Below the pieces are notes generated by a model. The model did no database searches. It saw only the letters and a program-made list of their open reading frames with translations, and was not told the origin of the DNA. This document shows positions 17,402 to 26,018 of a stretch of 64,000 bases of DNA, one piece after another. The position numbers and the translations under genes were made by a program. Position 1 is the stretch's first letter. Each line of letters starts with the position of its first letter. Origin of the DNA: Sphingobium sp. YR768 (GTDB lineage Bacteria > Pseudomonadota > Alphaproteobacteria > Sphingomonadales > Sphingomonadaceae); contig NZ_FOGE01000017.1 of NCBI RefSeq assembly GCF_900111125.1, positions 1 through 64,000 on the forward strand, in the 5' to 3' direction.

Positions 17402-18913
17402 TCATTGCGCCGCCGATCCGGCCACCGGGTTGTTGCCCCACAACCGGTCATAGCGCCAGCCTGACAGATCCTCGACCACATGGGCCGCGCCCGCCGAACT
17501 GGGGGTGCGCGCGCCACTGCGCAGATGCTCGATCTCGCGCATCAATATCTCGTGGGTCGCCGGGCTGAGGCGAAAGCGTCGGGACACCAGGATGCCGAAC
17601 ATCAGGCACCCGACCGTGCCGACCCCCAGCAGCAGGGCCATGGTCAGGATCGCGCCATCGCTCTGCACCGGCGCGCCGGACAGGAATCCGCCAGCCTGCA
17701 TGATGAAGCCCACGCCCGCCACGGCCGCCGCCTGTGTCGCCTTGCGCACGAAGGTCATCACCCCGGCAAAGCTGCCCTCGCGCCGCTGGCCGGTCACGAT
17801 CTCGTCGACATCGGCCATATAATTATAGGTCGCCCAGGGAATATAGTTCAGCGCCCCGCGTCCCAGTCCCACCAGCACGATCGGCAGCCAGATCCACGGC
17901 GACGTCGCCGGCACGCCCAGCAGCCACAGAGCCAGCAGCGCGAACACCCCGACCGCGAAGTCGGCGGCCGCGACCTGATAAGCGCGCGAAGGCGACGCCC
18001 GCAGCGCCAGATTGATCGCGATGATCACCGCCACGAACTGGACGATATACATGGTGCCCAGCAGCCCGGCGGCGATCGCGGTCGATCCCGCCAGCGCGAA
18101 GATAACGAAGAATGTGAAGGCCGCGTTGAAGATATCCTGACTGATATAGCCGCCCAGATACATGCCCAGATGCAGTCGGAACGCCCGGATGCGCATGGTG
18201 GAAAAGAGATTGCGATAGAGCGCCTTCAGCGCCTGCCCGGCCCCGCCGGCTTCGGCCCGCGCGGGCACCGCCTCCAGCGCGCCGGGCATATGCCGTTCCC
18301 AGCTGAACAGATAGAGCAGCCCGGCCGTCACCATGAACAGGGCCGCGAAGATCATCCCCATATAGAAGAAGGTGTCGGCGCTGTCCCGGCCCAGCGCATT
18401 GATCAGCCATAGCGGCAGGAAACCGGCGAGGATGGCCGATGCCTGTCCGAACAATATGCGCGACCCGGCGAATTTCGCCTTGGTGCGATAGTCGCTCGAC
18501 ATTTCCGCCGCCAGCGTCTCGAACGGGATGATCTCCATCGCATAGACCAGCTCGAACAGCACATAGCTGACGAGATAATACCAAAATCCCTGACCCGGCA
18601 GCCACATCAGCGCGAAGCTGGGCAACAGGGGAATGGCGGCCAGAATGAAGAAGCGCCGCCGCCCGAATTTCCGCCCCAGCCAGGTCGAGCCGAAATGATC
18701 GGAAATATAGCCGATCATGGGTGAGGCGAAGGCGTCCAGGATGCGCGCCACGGCAAAGATCGTCGCCGCCTGTCCCGCGCTCAGCCCGCAAAATTGGGTG
18801 TAGAAGATCAGCACCCAGCCCGAAATGACCGCCATAGATCCGGCGCCCAGCACATCGTTGGAGCCATAAGCGAGATAATTTTGCAGGCGGACCGGTCGGG
18901 TGGTTTCAGACAC
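17402..18913 (-). CDS. MFS sugar:cation symporter (GPH family)
   Basis: The 503-residue inner-membrane protein has about twelve helices and glycoside-pentoside-hexuronide symporter features: 'DAFASPMIGYISDHFGSTWL' after helix 2, 'GRKFGRRRFFIL', 'EIIPFETLAAEMSSDYRTKA' and 'YIPWATYNYMADVDEIVTGQ' late in the protein. It is the first gene of the operon with the GDSL esterase, GH43 and LacI, and a palindromic operator-like site lies 64-77 bases upstream. The cargo is probably a pectin-derived uronide or short rhamnogalacturonide, since rhamnose has its own RhaT here. This is inference. Confidence 0.85.
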   Translation of the reverse strand: MSETTRPVRLQNYLAYGSNDVLGAGSMAVISGWVLIFYTQFCGLSAGQAATIFAVARILDAFASPMIGYISDHFGSTWLGRKFGRRRFFILAAIPLLPSFALMWLPGQGFWYYLVSYVLFELVYAMEIIPFETLAAEMSSDYRTKAKFAGSRILFGQASAILAGFLPLWLINALGRDSADTFFYMGMIFAALFMVTAGLLYLFSWERHMPGALEAVPARAEAGGAGQALKALYRNLFSTMRIRAFRLHLGMYLGGYISQDIFNAAFTFFVIFALAGSTAIAAGLLGTMYIVQFVAVIIAINLALRASPSRAYQVAAADFAVGVFALLALWLLGVPATSPWIWLPIVLVGLGRGALNYIPWATYNYMADVDEIVTGQRREGSFAGVMTFVRKATQAAAVAGVGFIMQAGGFLSGAPVQSDGAILTMALLLGVGTVGCLMFGILVSRRFRLSPATHEILMREIEHLRSGARTPSSAGAAHVVEDLSGWRYDRLWGNNPVAGSAAQ

Positions 18914-18976
18914 GTGCTATCTCATCCTCGCCTTGGAATGCGCCTGCGATTCTTATCGTCCGGCACGGCATTAAAT

Positions 18977-18990
18977 GCCACATAGTGGAC
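18977..18990. promoter_or_regulatory. Candidate IclR-type operator before the symporter operon
   Basis: GCCACATAGTGGAC contains the perfect palindrome CCACATAGTGG (18978-18988). It shares ten consecutive bases (CACATAGTGG) with the site 29084-29093 before the TonB receptor. It lies between the symporter start (18913) and the GH115 stop (19011), so it can only serve the symporter operon. Confidence 0.55.
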
Positions 18991-19010
18991 TTCTATCACG
19001 CAATATGAAA

Positions 19011-21485
19011 TTAATGCAAGGTGGGATCGGCGTCCACAGGCAGGAAGCGGATCGCCTCGACCCTCACTCCGCTGTCCTGCGCATCCAACCCCACCAGATG
19101 CTGTCCGCCCGCCACGTCTTCCGGCAGGGTCAGGCTCAGCCGATTGTCCAGCACCCCCATCGCCCAGTCGCGATTGCCGGTTTCCCGCGCCGCCTCCAGC
19201 ATCTGCACCCGCCCGTCGATATGCAGCATCAGCCGCAGCGGATCGCCATCCCGGTCGGCATAGGCGGGCAGCAGGTCCACCACCATCCGCCATCGCCCGG
19301 CGGGCAGGGTGACGCTCGCTGTCGCGCTCCCGCCCTTGCCGGTCGTCGCCAGCAAAGAACCCTGCCGCCCCAGCCCGTCAACCAGTCGCCAGCCTGCCCC
19401 CGCTACAAAATCGCGCGGCGCAACAACTGTCTCCTTCGCCGTCTCTTTAGCGAACGCCTTCGGCGCGGCCACCGGCGCAACCGCATCACCCGGTGGCAGG
19501 ATCGGCGGCGTCAGCCGATAGCTGCGCCATTGCCCGTCGGCTGGCTCCATCGCCATCATCCCGCGCCATTTGCCGCCCGCAACATCCCGATTATAGCGCC
19601 GGGTCAGCGCCGCCAGCGCCTCGTCCGCACCATGGGCGATCGCCCCGCGCCGCGTCGCTTCCGCCATATCCGTGTCGCGCAGCCGGTCATGCGCCTCCGC
19701 CGCGAAGAAGCGCCGGTTCGCCGCCGCCGAAGCCAGCACCGGATAGCCCACCAGTTCGAACCAGGCATCGCGCCGCGCCTCTGGCACCAGCTTCTCGATC
19801 CGCGCCGCCTCCGCCGCCATCGCCCCGAACGCGGCCAGCCGCTCGTCTGCCTGCGGAACCGTCAGCGGGCTTGGCCGCGCCTTCTCGCCCGGCAGATAAT
19901 ATTGCAGATGTTCGGGCCGCCGCTCGAAATTCAGCCGATGATAATCGCGCAGCACCGTCGCGATCGGCGCCGCCTGTGCCGCATCGATCGTCTCGGCCGC
20001 CCATTTCTCCACAAACTTATCCACAGCCTGTCCCCGGATCTTATCCACATCCCAGGCCAGGCTCAGAAAATAGTCGGTGGCCAGTTCGGCGGGCTTCAGG
20101 TCGCCGACATTGGCCACCCACATATGCCGCGCGCCCTTGTCCCAGGCCCGGCCCATCTCCTCCCGGATCAGCGCCGGCGGCGTGGTCGACAGCCACAGAT
20201 AGGATAAAGGCGCGCCCAGATAGGACAGATGATAATAGACGCCCGATCCGCCCTTGCGCGCGCGTTCCGCCGCATCGGGGAAATGGCGGATATAGCCGAA
20301 ATTATCGTCCGGCCACATCAGCGTCACATCGTCCGGCACCTTCAGCCCGGCGCGATAGACGTCCAGCACTTCCTTATAGGGGGTGAATATCTGCGGCGCG
20401 TCGCCGATTCCTGCCTTGCCCAGCATCTTCCGCTGGTCGGCGAAGATGCGCTCCAGCGTGGCGCGCCGCTCCTCCACCGTGGTCGGCCCCACCATCCCGC
20501 TGTCGTGAATGCCCCGCATCCCCAGCGTCCAGATGCTCTCATAGGCCGCGTTGGTCCCGACCCGCTCCGCCCAGTAGCGGCGCACCCCATCGGGATTCTT
20601 CAGATAGTCGAAATCCGCCGCCGGCGCGGTCCATTCGCCCACATTGTTGCGCAACATCGGCTCGGCATGGCTTGATCCCATGACGATGGCATAGCGGTCC
20701 GCCAGCGCCGCATTGGACGGATTGGCGTTGAACGGCGCCGTCACCTTGTGCATCGCGGGCCACAACAGATTCGCCTTCAGCCGCAACAACAGTTCGAAGA
20801 CCTTTTGATAGGTCTTTGGTCCCAAGGGTGTCTCGCCCGGCGCATGGGCGCCCGCCGCCCAGGGGACCAGCCCCCAATCCTCGTCATTCAGGAAGATGCC
20901 GCGATATTGCACCGATGGCGGACCAAAGCGCCGCGTGCCCCGCGCCACATAGAGTGCATCCCGGTGCAGCGGCGCGACATCTGCCCACCAGTGCCAGGGC
21001 GACACTCCGATCGCGCGCGACAATTCATAAGCGCCATAGGCCGTGCCGCGCCGGTCGCTGCCGATGATCAGCAACGCGCGCGCCACGCCCGGCGCGGGCC
21101 GCTCCACCGGCACGATCAGGAAGCTCTCCCACGCGCCCTTCAACTTGCTGACGTCGATCCGCCGCGCCGCCACCAGCCGGTCGATCGCGGCATTGCGGCC
21201 CAGCGTGCCTATCCACAACTGCGCCGCGCCACCCTCCCGCGCGCCCGTCACCGCTTCTATGTCGGTGCGCAGGTCCGCGGCGGCGATCCGCACCACGTCA
21301 TGATCGGCCGGGTCGGTGACGATCCGTGCCGCCTGTCCATCCGCCGCCAGCGCAAAGTCGCCGACCTGCGCCTTGTCATGCACCCATGTCCCGGCCAGCG
21401 CAGGCGCGCCGCACAAAAATGCCGCCAGCCCGATCAGGCCGGCGGCACCTCTGGGCAGAAAGCGAAAGAGGCACAGTCCTTCCAC
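19011..21485 (-). CDS. GH115-family alpha-glucuronidase-like hydrolase
   Basis: GH115 enzymes remove alpha-1,2-linked (4-O-methyl-)glucuronic acid from polymers. The protein is 824 residues from GTG 21485, close to family size, with a signal peptide after the start. Family segments are 'GIFLNDEDWGLVPWA', 'LLLRLKANLLWPAMHK', 'VMGSSHAEPMLRNNVGEW', 'MWPDDNFGYIRHFP', 'YHLSYLGAPLSYLWLSTTPP' and 'HMWVANVGDLKPAEL'. A C-terminal beta domain follows. GTG 21485 is preferred for the GAGGGGA upstream, 25 bases after the GH105 stop; a frame from 21566 would start inside GH105. In a pectin locus it suggests glucuronate-bearing arabinogalactan side chains. Confidence 0.88.
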   Translation of the reverse strand: MEGLCLFRFLPRGAAGLIGLAAFLCGAPALAGTWVHDKAQVGDFALAADGQAARIVTDPADHDVVRIAAADLRTDIEAVTGAREGGAAQLWIGTLGRNAAIDRLVAARRIDVSKLKGAWESFLIVPVERPAPGVARALLIIGSDRRGTAYGAYELSRAIGVSPWHWWADVAPLHRDALYVARGTRRFGPPSVQYRGIFLNDEDWGLVPWAAGAHAPGETPLGPKTYQKVFELLLRLKANLLWPAMHKVTAPFNANPSNAALADRYAIVMGSSHAEPMLRNNVGEWTAPAADFDYLKNPDGVRRYWAERVGTNAAYESIWTLGMRGIHDSGMVGPTTVEERRATLERIFADQRKMLGKAGIGDAPQIFTPYKEVLDVYRAGLKVPDDVTLMWPDDNFGYIRHFPDAAERARKGGSGVYYHLSYLGAPLSYLWLSTTPPALIREEMGRAWDKGARHMWVANVGDLKPAELATDYFLSLAWDVDKIRGQAVDKFVEKWAAETIDAAQAAPIATVLRDYHRLNFERRPEHLQYYLPGEKARPSPLTVPQADERLAAFGAMAAEAARIEKLVPEARRDAWFELVGYPVLASAAANRRFFAAEAHDRLRDTDMAEATRRGAIAHGADEALAALTRRYNRDVAGGKWRGMMAMEPADGQWRSYRLTPPILPPGDAVAPVAAPKAFAKETAKETVVAPRDFVAGAGWRLVDGLGRQGSLLATTGKGGSATASVTLPAGRWRMVVDLLPAYADRDGDPLRLMLHIDGRVQMLEAARETGNRDWAMGVLDNRLSLTLPEDVAGGQHLVGLDAQDSGVRVEAIRFLPVDADPTLH

Positions 21486-21510
21486 AGCCGTCCCCTCGTC
21501 GCCACCCGTC

Positions 21511-22626
21511 TCAGATATAGGTGCGCAGGAATTCGCCCAACGCACAGATGGCCAGGCTCTGGCCATAGGGCATGGAGGTCAGCGCAATATCCTTGTAGAA
21601 TTGCTGGGTGTCGCCCATCGCGGTGCCAAAGCTCACCTGCTGCAACTCGCCCGCCGCGTCGATATTGGCCAGCACGCCACGCACGGCCTTGATCCCGACA
21701 TCTTCATAATGGCGCGGAAGATAGCCCTTCCGCACCGCCTTGAGGATACCATAGGCAAAACCGGCGGTGGCGGATGCTTCCAGATAGCTGGTCGGGTCGA
21801 CGATCAGCGTATGCCACAGGCCGGTGTCCGCATCCTGCGTCTCGGCCAGCGTCTTCACTTGCGCCGCCAACGTGTCGATCAGGAAAGTGCGGAAGAAATC
21901 GCCTTCCGGCAGGTCCAGTATCTCGATGATTTCCGGAATGGCGATCGTCACCCAGCAATTGCCGCGCGCCCACAGCGCCTCGGCAAAATTATGCCGACCG
22001 TTAAAGTCCCAGCCATGGAACCACAAGCCCGTCTTCGTATCGAACAGATATTTGATATGGACCAGGAACTGCCTTTTGGCTTCCTCGATATAAGCCGGGC
22101 GGTTCAGCAGCAGGCCGATCTTGGCCAGCGGCAGCACCGACATCATCAGTGTGTCGTCCCACATCTCGCCGGGATTCACATCATTATAGACGATATGCTG
22201 GAACCCGCCCTCTTCGGTCTTGGGCAGGCCGTCCGGCGCCATCAGCCATTCGGCCCAGATATCCAGATAGGGGATGTAGCGCGGGTCCGGCTCATGCTCG
22301 TACAGATAGGCCAGCGTGATGAACGGGGCCATGGTGTTGATATTCTTGGTCGGCGTGCCTTCGGCAAAACGATCCTCGAACCATTGTTTGATGATCGTCA
22401 GCGCCTTCTGGTCGCCGGTCTGCTCATAATAGCGCCACATGCCGAACAGGCCGACGCCATGGGTCCATTCCCATCCGGCCCATCCCTTGGTGTCGATGAT
22501 GCGGCCGTCTTCCAGATGCAGCAGGAATTCGCCCGTCTCGTCCTTGATATTGACCAGATTGTCCATCAGCCGGTCGATGGCTTCCACCACCGCGCCGCGC
22601 GGGACATCATGATTGAGAGCGGCCAC
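21511..22626 (-). CDS. GH105 unsaturated rhamnogalacturonyl hydrolase
   Basis: This (alpha/alpha)6-barrel hydrolase of the YteR/YesR type cleaves the unsaturated galacturonate from the end of lyase-cut rhamnogalacturonan oligomers, releasing the substrate of KduI. The 371 residues show 'HGVGLFGMWRYYEQTGD', the catalytic aspartate in 'GEMWDDTLMMSVLP' near residue 157, 'GWDFNGRHNFAEALWARGNC' and 'SATAGFAYGILKAVRKGYL'. There is no signal peptide, so it works in the cytoplasm on imported oligomers. It lies between GH35 (4 bases upstream) and GH115. Confidence 0.92.
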   Translation of the reverse strand: MAALNHDVPRGAVVEAIDRLMDNLVNIKDETGEFLLHLEDGRIIDTKGWAGWEWTHGVGLFGMWRYYEQTGDQKALTIIKQWFEDRFAEGTPTKNINTMAPFITLAYLYEHEPDPRYIPYLDIWAEWLMAPDGLPKTEEGGFQHIVYNDVNPGEMWDDTLMMSVLPLAKIGLLLNRPAYIEEAKRQFLVHIKYLFDTKTGLWFHGWDFNGRHNFAEALWARGNCWVTIAIPEIIEILDLPEGDFFRTFLIDTLAAQVKTLAETQDADTGLWHTLIVDPTSYLEASATAGFAYGILKAVRKGYLPRHYEDVGIKAVRGVLANIDAAGELQQVSFGTAMGDTQQFYKDIALTSMPYGQSLAICALGEFLRTYI

Positions 22627-22630
22627 TAAT

Positions 22631-25618
22631 TTACTCCTTGAGGTCTGAAGGTGCAGAGGGGGCGGTAACCATCTGCACTGGCAGACCGCCTTTCACATTA
22701 TGCAGGGTGACGAGGCGCACGGTTTCGAGCGCATCGCCGGGCGCGCCGTCGGACGTGACCGCCAGCGCGACATGATTGCGGCCCCTGTGGTTCAGGATGC
22801 CTTCGGGAATGGGGAAGGTGCGTTGCGGCCCGACATGGGCGACGAACTGCCCCATATTCCAGCCATTGACGAAGATCAGCACGCGGTAACGGACCGGCGA
22901 TCGCGGCTTGCTCGCATCGCCGAAGCTCAGGCCAATGGTGGCATCCTGCCCCTTGGGCACGTTCAGCGCAAAGCTGGTGCGATACCAGTTCGTCCCCGCA
23001 TCGGCCTGCGTCGTCGGCACGCTGGCCTTGGCCCAGCTCCGGTCATCGAAGCCCGGCAGGTGCCAGCCCATCCGCTCGCCATATTGGCCGCCATTGTTGG
23101 CCGGGCCGCGCGCCGGATCGGGCAGGGTTTCGCCACCCTGCTTGCCCTGAATCTTCCACTGGATCGGCACCGCGAAGCTGCGGCCGCTCGGCCCGCCCTC
23201 CAGCGATGCAGAGATCAGTCCGCGCGCTTCCTTGTGGAAATCGTCGCTGTCCAGATCCCAATTATGGCCATTGTTGCGGACCATGACGGAGAGCATATGC
23301 TCCCCGCTCTGCGCCGCTGCGGGCAGGGGGAAGCGCGCCGTGCCGGTCGTGATGGGGCGCGGCAGGCCGCTGGGCGTTTCCGCCTCGCCCACAAACTGCC
23401 CGTCGACAAAGGCCTGCACCAACCCCGCGCCGCCCGCACCATAATAAAGCGACAGCGCCCTGGCGTCCGGCGTCCCGGTGAAGCGCCCGCGATACCAGAC
23501 ATCGCCATCATGAAAGCCATAGGCGTCCATGCTCATATTGGGCTGTCCGTCCGGCCGCGCGGTGGTGCTGGCATAGGGGCGCTGGTCGATCGCCTGCCAT
23601 TTGCTGTCGTCAAAGGCCGGATCGGTTTCCGGCGATCCCTTCGCCATGCGCCAGTCGGTCAGGACGGGCAGGGCAATGTCCGCCGGCCCGGCCAGCGGCT
23701 TGACGGCAACCAGATGGCCCGCGCCGCCCGCCTTCGTCGCGATCGCCGCGCCATTCCAGGTCAGGGATCGCACGGCTCCCGGCGCCCAGACTTCCAGCGG
23801 ACCTTGCGCCGCCATGTCTCCGGTCAGCGCCAGCGTGCCGCCTTTGACCGTCGCGCTGCGTACCAGCGCCGGCCCGCGCACCAGCGCATCGCCCTGCCGC
23901 CAGTAGAGCGCACCCTCGGCTTCATCCGCCAGAATCAGCGTCAGCGCCGGTCGCCCGCCACCCTCGATCCGCAGCACAACGCGGCCCTGATGGGCGTAAT
24001 CGATCTTCAAATCGCCCTTTGCCGCGTCGAACGCGCTGGTCGCCTGACCCTCCAGCACCGTCACCGTCGGTGCGGAGGCATAGCGCAGCACCGTCTCGCC
24101 CGGCTCCCCCGCCCGGCCATAAAGCAGCATCACGCCATCCTGCGACGATTGCAGTTCGGACGTCGAATAGACCAGCCGCTGCCCGTTCAGCTTCACGCCC
24201 GCGACCAGCCATTTCGCGTCGAAGCCGTTCAACTGCATCGGCACAGTGTAGCGCCCGTCGGGCAGGTCGGCAGTGAAGCGGAAAGCATCGTTCGTCTGCC
24301 CGTTGGACGGCTTGTGCGTCACCATCAGGAAGCGCGCGTCCGTCTCCGGGCTCTTATTGTGATAGATCTGGATATCGGGCGATGAAATCGCCACCGGCCC
24401 GGCCGGGACCATCCCCGCCAGATCGGGGACGGACGCGATCAGTCCGCCCAGTTGCTTCATCTCCGCCGCCTTCTCGCGCAATTCGCGCGGCTCGGAAATG
24501 GCCGACCCATAATCATAGCTGGTGAACACCACCGGCGCAGGCAACCAGCCCCAGCTTGTGCCGCCATAGGTCATGTAGAAGCTCTGGATGCCGATCCCGT
24601 TGGCCAGATTGGTGCCATAGAAGACCCGCTGGAACCGCTTGCCGCGCTGGATCGCGTTGCACTCATAGCCGCCGTTCGATCCCCAATAATCGAACCAGCC
24701 GCCACCGAACTCTGCCAGAAATCCGGGCGTGTCAGGGGAGGCGGACGCACCCCCCTTCGCCCCGCCCGGACCATAATAGCCCCAGTCGGGCGCGGCCACG
24801 TCGCGGGTCGGCTTGCCCTCCACCGTACAGGTGCCGCCGGGATAGCCGTCAAACGCATACATGTCGTTGGGGCCGGTCACGACCTTGTCGATCTTGCTGC
24901 TGTCCGGCGTCCAGTAGCCGTTGCGCCCCTGATCATTGTGGAACAGCGGCACGGTGATGCCGTCGGCCCGCGCCTTGGCATAGAGATGGTCCATATAGCG
25001 CCGCTGCGCCGGCGTGGTCAGCGCCAGCTCATTTTCGATCTGGTGCAGGATGACGCCATATGTGCGTTTGGGATCGGCGTTGATCTGATGCTTCGCCACG
25101 ATCGCATGGATATGCGTCAGCCACTCGTCCACCGCCGCCAGATAGGCCGGATCGTCGGTCCGGGCGCGGGCGCGCTGGTTGACCAGCCAGCCGGGAAAGC
25201 CGCCGCGCGACAGTTCCGCATTCACATAGGGGCCCGCGCGGGTGATGACATAGAGGCCTTCTTCCTCCGCCATGGTCAGCAGCCGGTCGATGTCGCGGAT
25301 ACCGCTAAAGTCGTACACGCCCTGTTTCGGGCTGTGATAGCCCCAGTCGAAATAGAGGGCGACCGTGTTGAACCCGCTCGCCTTCATCTTTTGCAGGATA
25401 TCGCGCCATAGATCGGGGGAGGGCAGGCGGAAGGGGTGGAATTCCCCGCCCCACACCACCAGCCGCTTGCCATCGATCATCAGCGACCGGGCGTCATAGG
25501 ACACACGGCCGAATGTCTTGACCGGAGCAGCCAGATTGGCGGTAGGCTTCGCCTGCTGCGCCAGCGCCGGGGTGGCGAGGGCAGTGGCGATCAGCAGGGC
25601 TGGCATGAACGCGCGCAT
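22631..25618 (-). CDS. GH35 beta-galactosidase, secreted
   Basis: The 995-residue protein begins with a signal peptide (MRAFMPALLIATALATPALA). It has the GH35 barrel: 'GGEFHPFRLPSPDLWRDIL', 'FNTVALYFDWGYHSPKQGVY', 'AGPYVNAELSRGGFPGWL', the acid/base Glu in 'HQIENEL' (about 197) and the nucleophile in 'FLAEFGGGWFDYW' (about 303). Jelly-roll domains follow, including one with 'VWYRGRFTG' and a late 'VFVNGWNMGQF'-like strand ('IFVNGWNMGQF'). It is long for GH35 owing to extra C-terminal beta domains. It starts 4 bases after rhaM and probably trims beta-galactan side chains of rhamnogalacturonan-I in the periplasm. Confidence 0.93.
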   Translation of the reverse strand: MRAFMPALLIATALATPALAQQAKPTANLAAPVKTFGRVSYDARSLMIDGKRLVVWGGEFHPFRLPSPDLWRDILQKMKASGFNTVALYFDWGYHSPKQGVYDFSGIRDIDRLLTMAEEEGLYVITRAGPYVNAELSRGGFPGWLVNQRARARTDDPAYLAAVDEWLTHIHAIVAKHQINADPKRTYGVILHQIENELALTTPAQRRYMDHLYAKARADGITVPLFHNDQGRNGYWTPDSSKIDKVVTGPNDMYAFDGYPGGTCTVEGKPTRDVAAPDWGYYGPGGAKGGASASPDTPGFLAEFGGGWFDYWGSNGGYECNAIQRGKRFQRVFYGTNLANGIGIQSFYMTYGGTSWGWLPAPVVFTSYDYGSAISEPRELREKAAEMKQLGGLIASVPDLAGMVPAGPVAISSPDIQIYHNKSPETDARFLMVTHKPSNGQTNDAFRFTADLPDGRYTVPMQLNGFDAKWLVAGVKLNGQRLVYSTSELQSSQDGVMLLYGRAGEPGETVLRYASAPTVTVLEGQATSAFDAAKGDLKIDYAHQGRVVLRIEGGGRPALTLILADEAEGALYWRQGDALVRGPALVRSATVKGGTLALTGDMAAQGPLEVWAPGAVRSLTWNGAAIATKAGGAGHLVAVKPLAGPADIALPVLTDWRMAKGSPETDPAFDDSKWQAIDQRPYASTTARPDGQPNMSMDAYGFHDGDVWYRGRFTGTPDARALSLYYGAGGAGLVQAFVDGQFVGEAETPSGLPRPITTGTARFPLPAAAQSGEHMLSVMVRNNGHNWDLDSDDFHKEARGLISASLEGGPSGRSFAVPIQWKIQGKQGGETLPDPARGPANNGGQYGERMGWHLPGFDDRSWAKASVPTTQADAGTNWYRTSFALNVPKGQDATIGLSFGDASKPRSPVRYRVLIFVNGWNMGQFVAHVGPQRTFPIPEGILNHRGRNHVALAVTSDGAPGDALETVRLVTLHNVKGGLPVQMVTAPSAPSDLKE

Positions 25619-25622
25619 CGGC

Positions 25623-25937
25623 TCAATCCATGTGGAACAGCAGGGGGAGCGGCCATTCCTTCGGCTGGTTGCCGGGCTGCACCTCCATCAGCGGCGCCAT
25701 ATAGTCCCACCAGCGCTGCATCACCGGATGGCCGGGCAGCGTGTCGCGGCTATTATCCTCGCGCAGCTTCAGCACCGCGAACAGGCTCAGCGTCTCTTCG
25801 TCCAGAAAGATCGAATAGTCGTAAATGCCCGCTTCCGTCAGCAGGGCGGACAGTTCCGGCCAGATTTCGTCATGCCGCTTGCGATATTCGTCCACCACGC
25901 CGGGCTTTAGCTGCATCTTGAAGGCATGGATGGACAT
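25623..25937 (-). CDS. rhaM: L-rhamnose mutarotase RhaM
   Basis: RhaM interconverts the anomers of L-rhamnose, feeding the dehydrogenase. The 104-residue protein keeps the catalytic His22 in 'YRKRHDEIWPEL', Tyr41 in 'YDYSIFLDE' and the tandem tryptophans in 'VMQRWWDYMAPLM', as in E. coli RhaM. It is the first gene of the rhaM-GH35-GH105-GH115 operon, so rhamnose handling is tied to backbone cleavage. Upstream (25966-26014) both classes of candidate operator are found. Confidence 0.95.
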   Translation of the reverse strand: MSIHAFKMQLKPGVVDEYRKRHDEIWPELSALLTEAGIYDYSIFLDEETLSLFAVLKLREDNSRDTLPGHPVMQRWWDYMAPLMEVQPGNQPKEWPLPLLFHMD

Positions 25938-25965
25938 ATTCTCTCCCCTCGCTCCCGGTCGTTAA

Positions 25966-26014
25966 ACCATATTGTGGAACGTTCTACCTATATTTGGTAA
26001 CACTGTCCCATATG
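25966..26014. promoter_or_regulatory. Compound candidate operator region before rhaM operon
   Basis: ACCATATTGTGGAA (25966-25979) matches the pectin-type palindrome. TACCTATATTTGGTA (25985-25999) and GTCCCATATG (26005-26014) resemble the rhamnose-type sites at 7252-7304. GTGGAACGTTCTAC (25974-25987) is itself nearly palindromic. Both motif types in one 50-base gap suggest dual control of a gene set that serves both rhamnose and galacturonide use. Confidence 0.5.
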
Positions 26015-26018
26015 TTCG

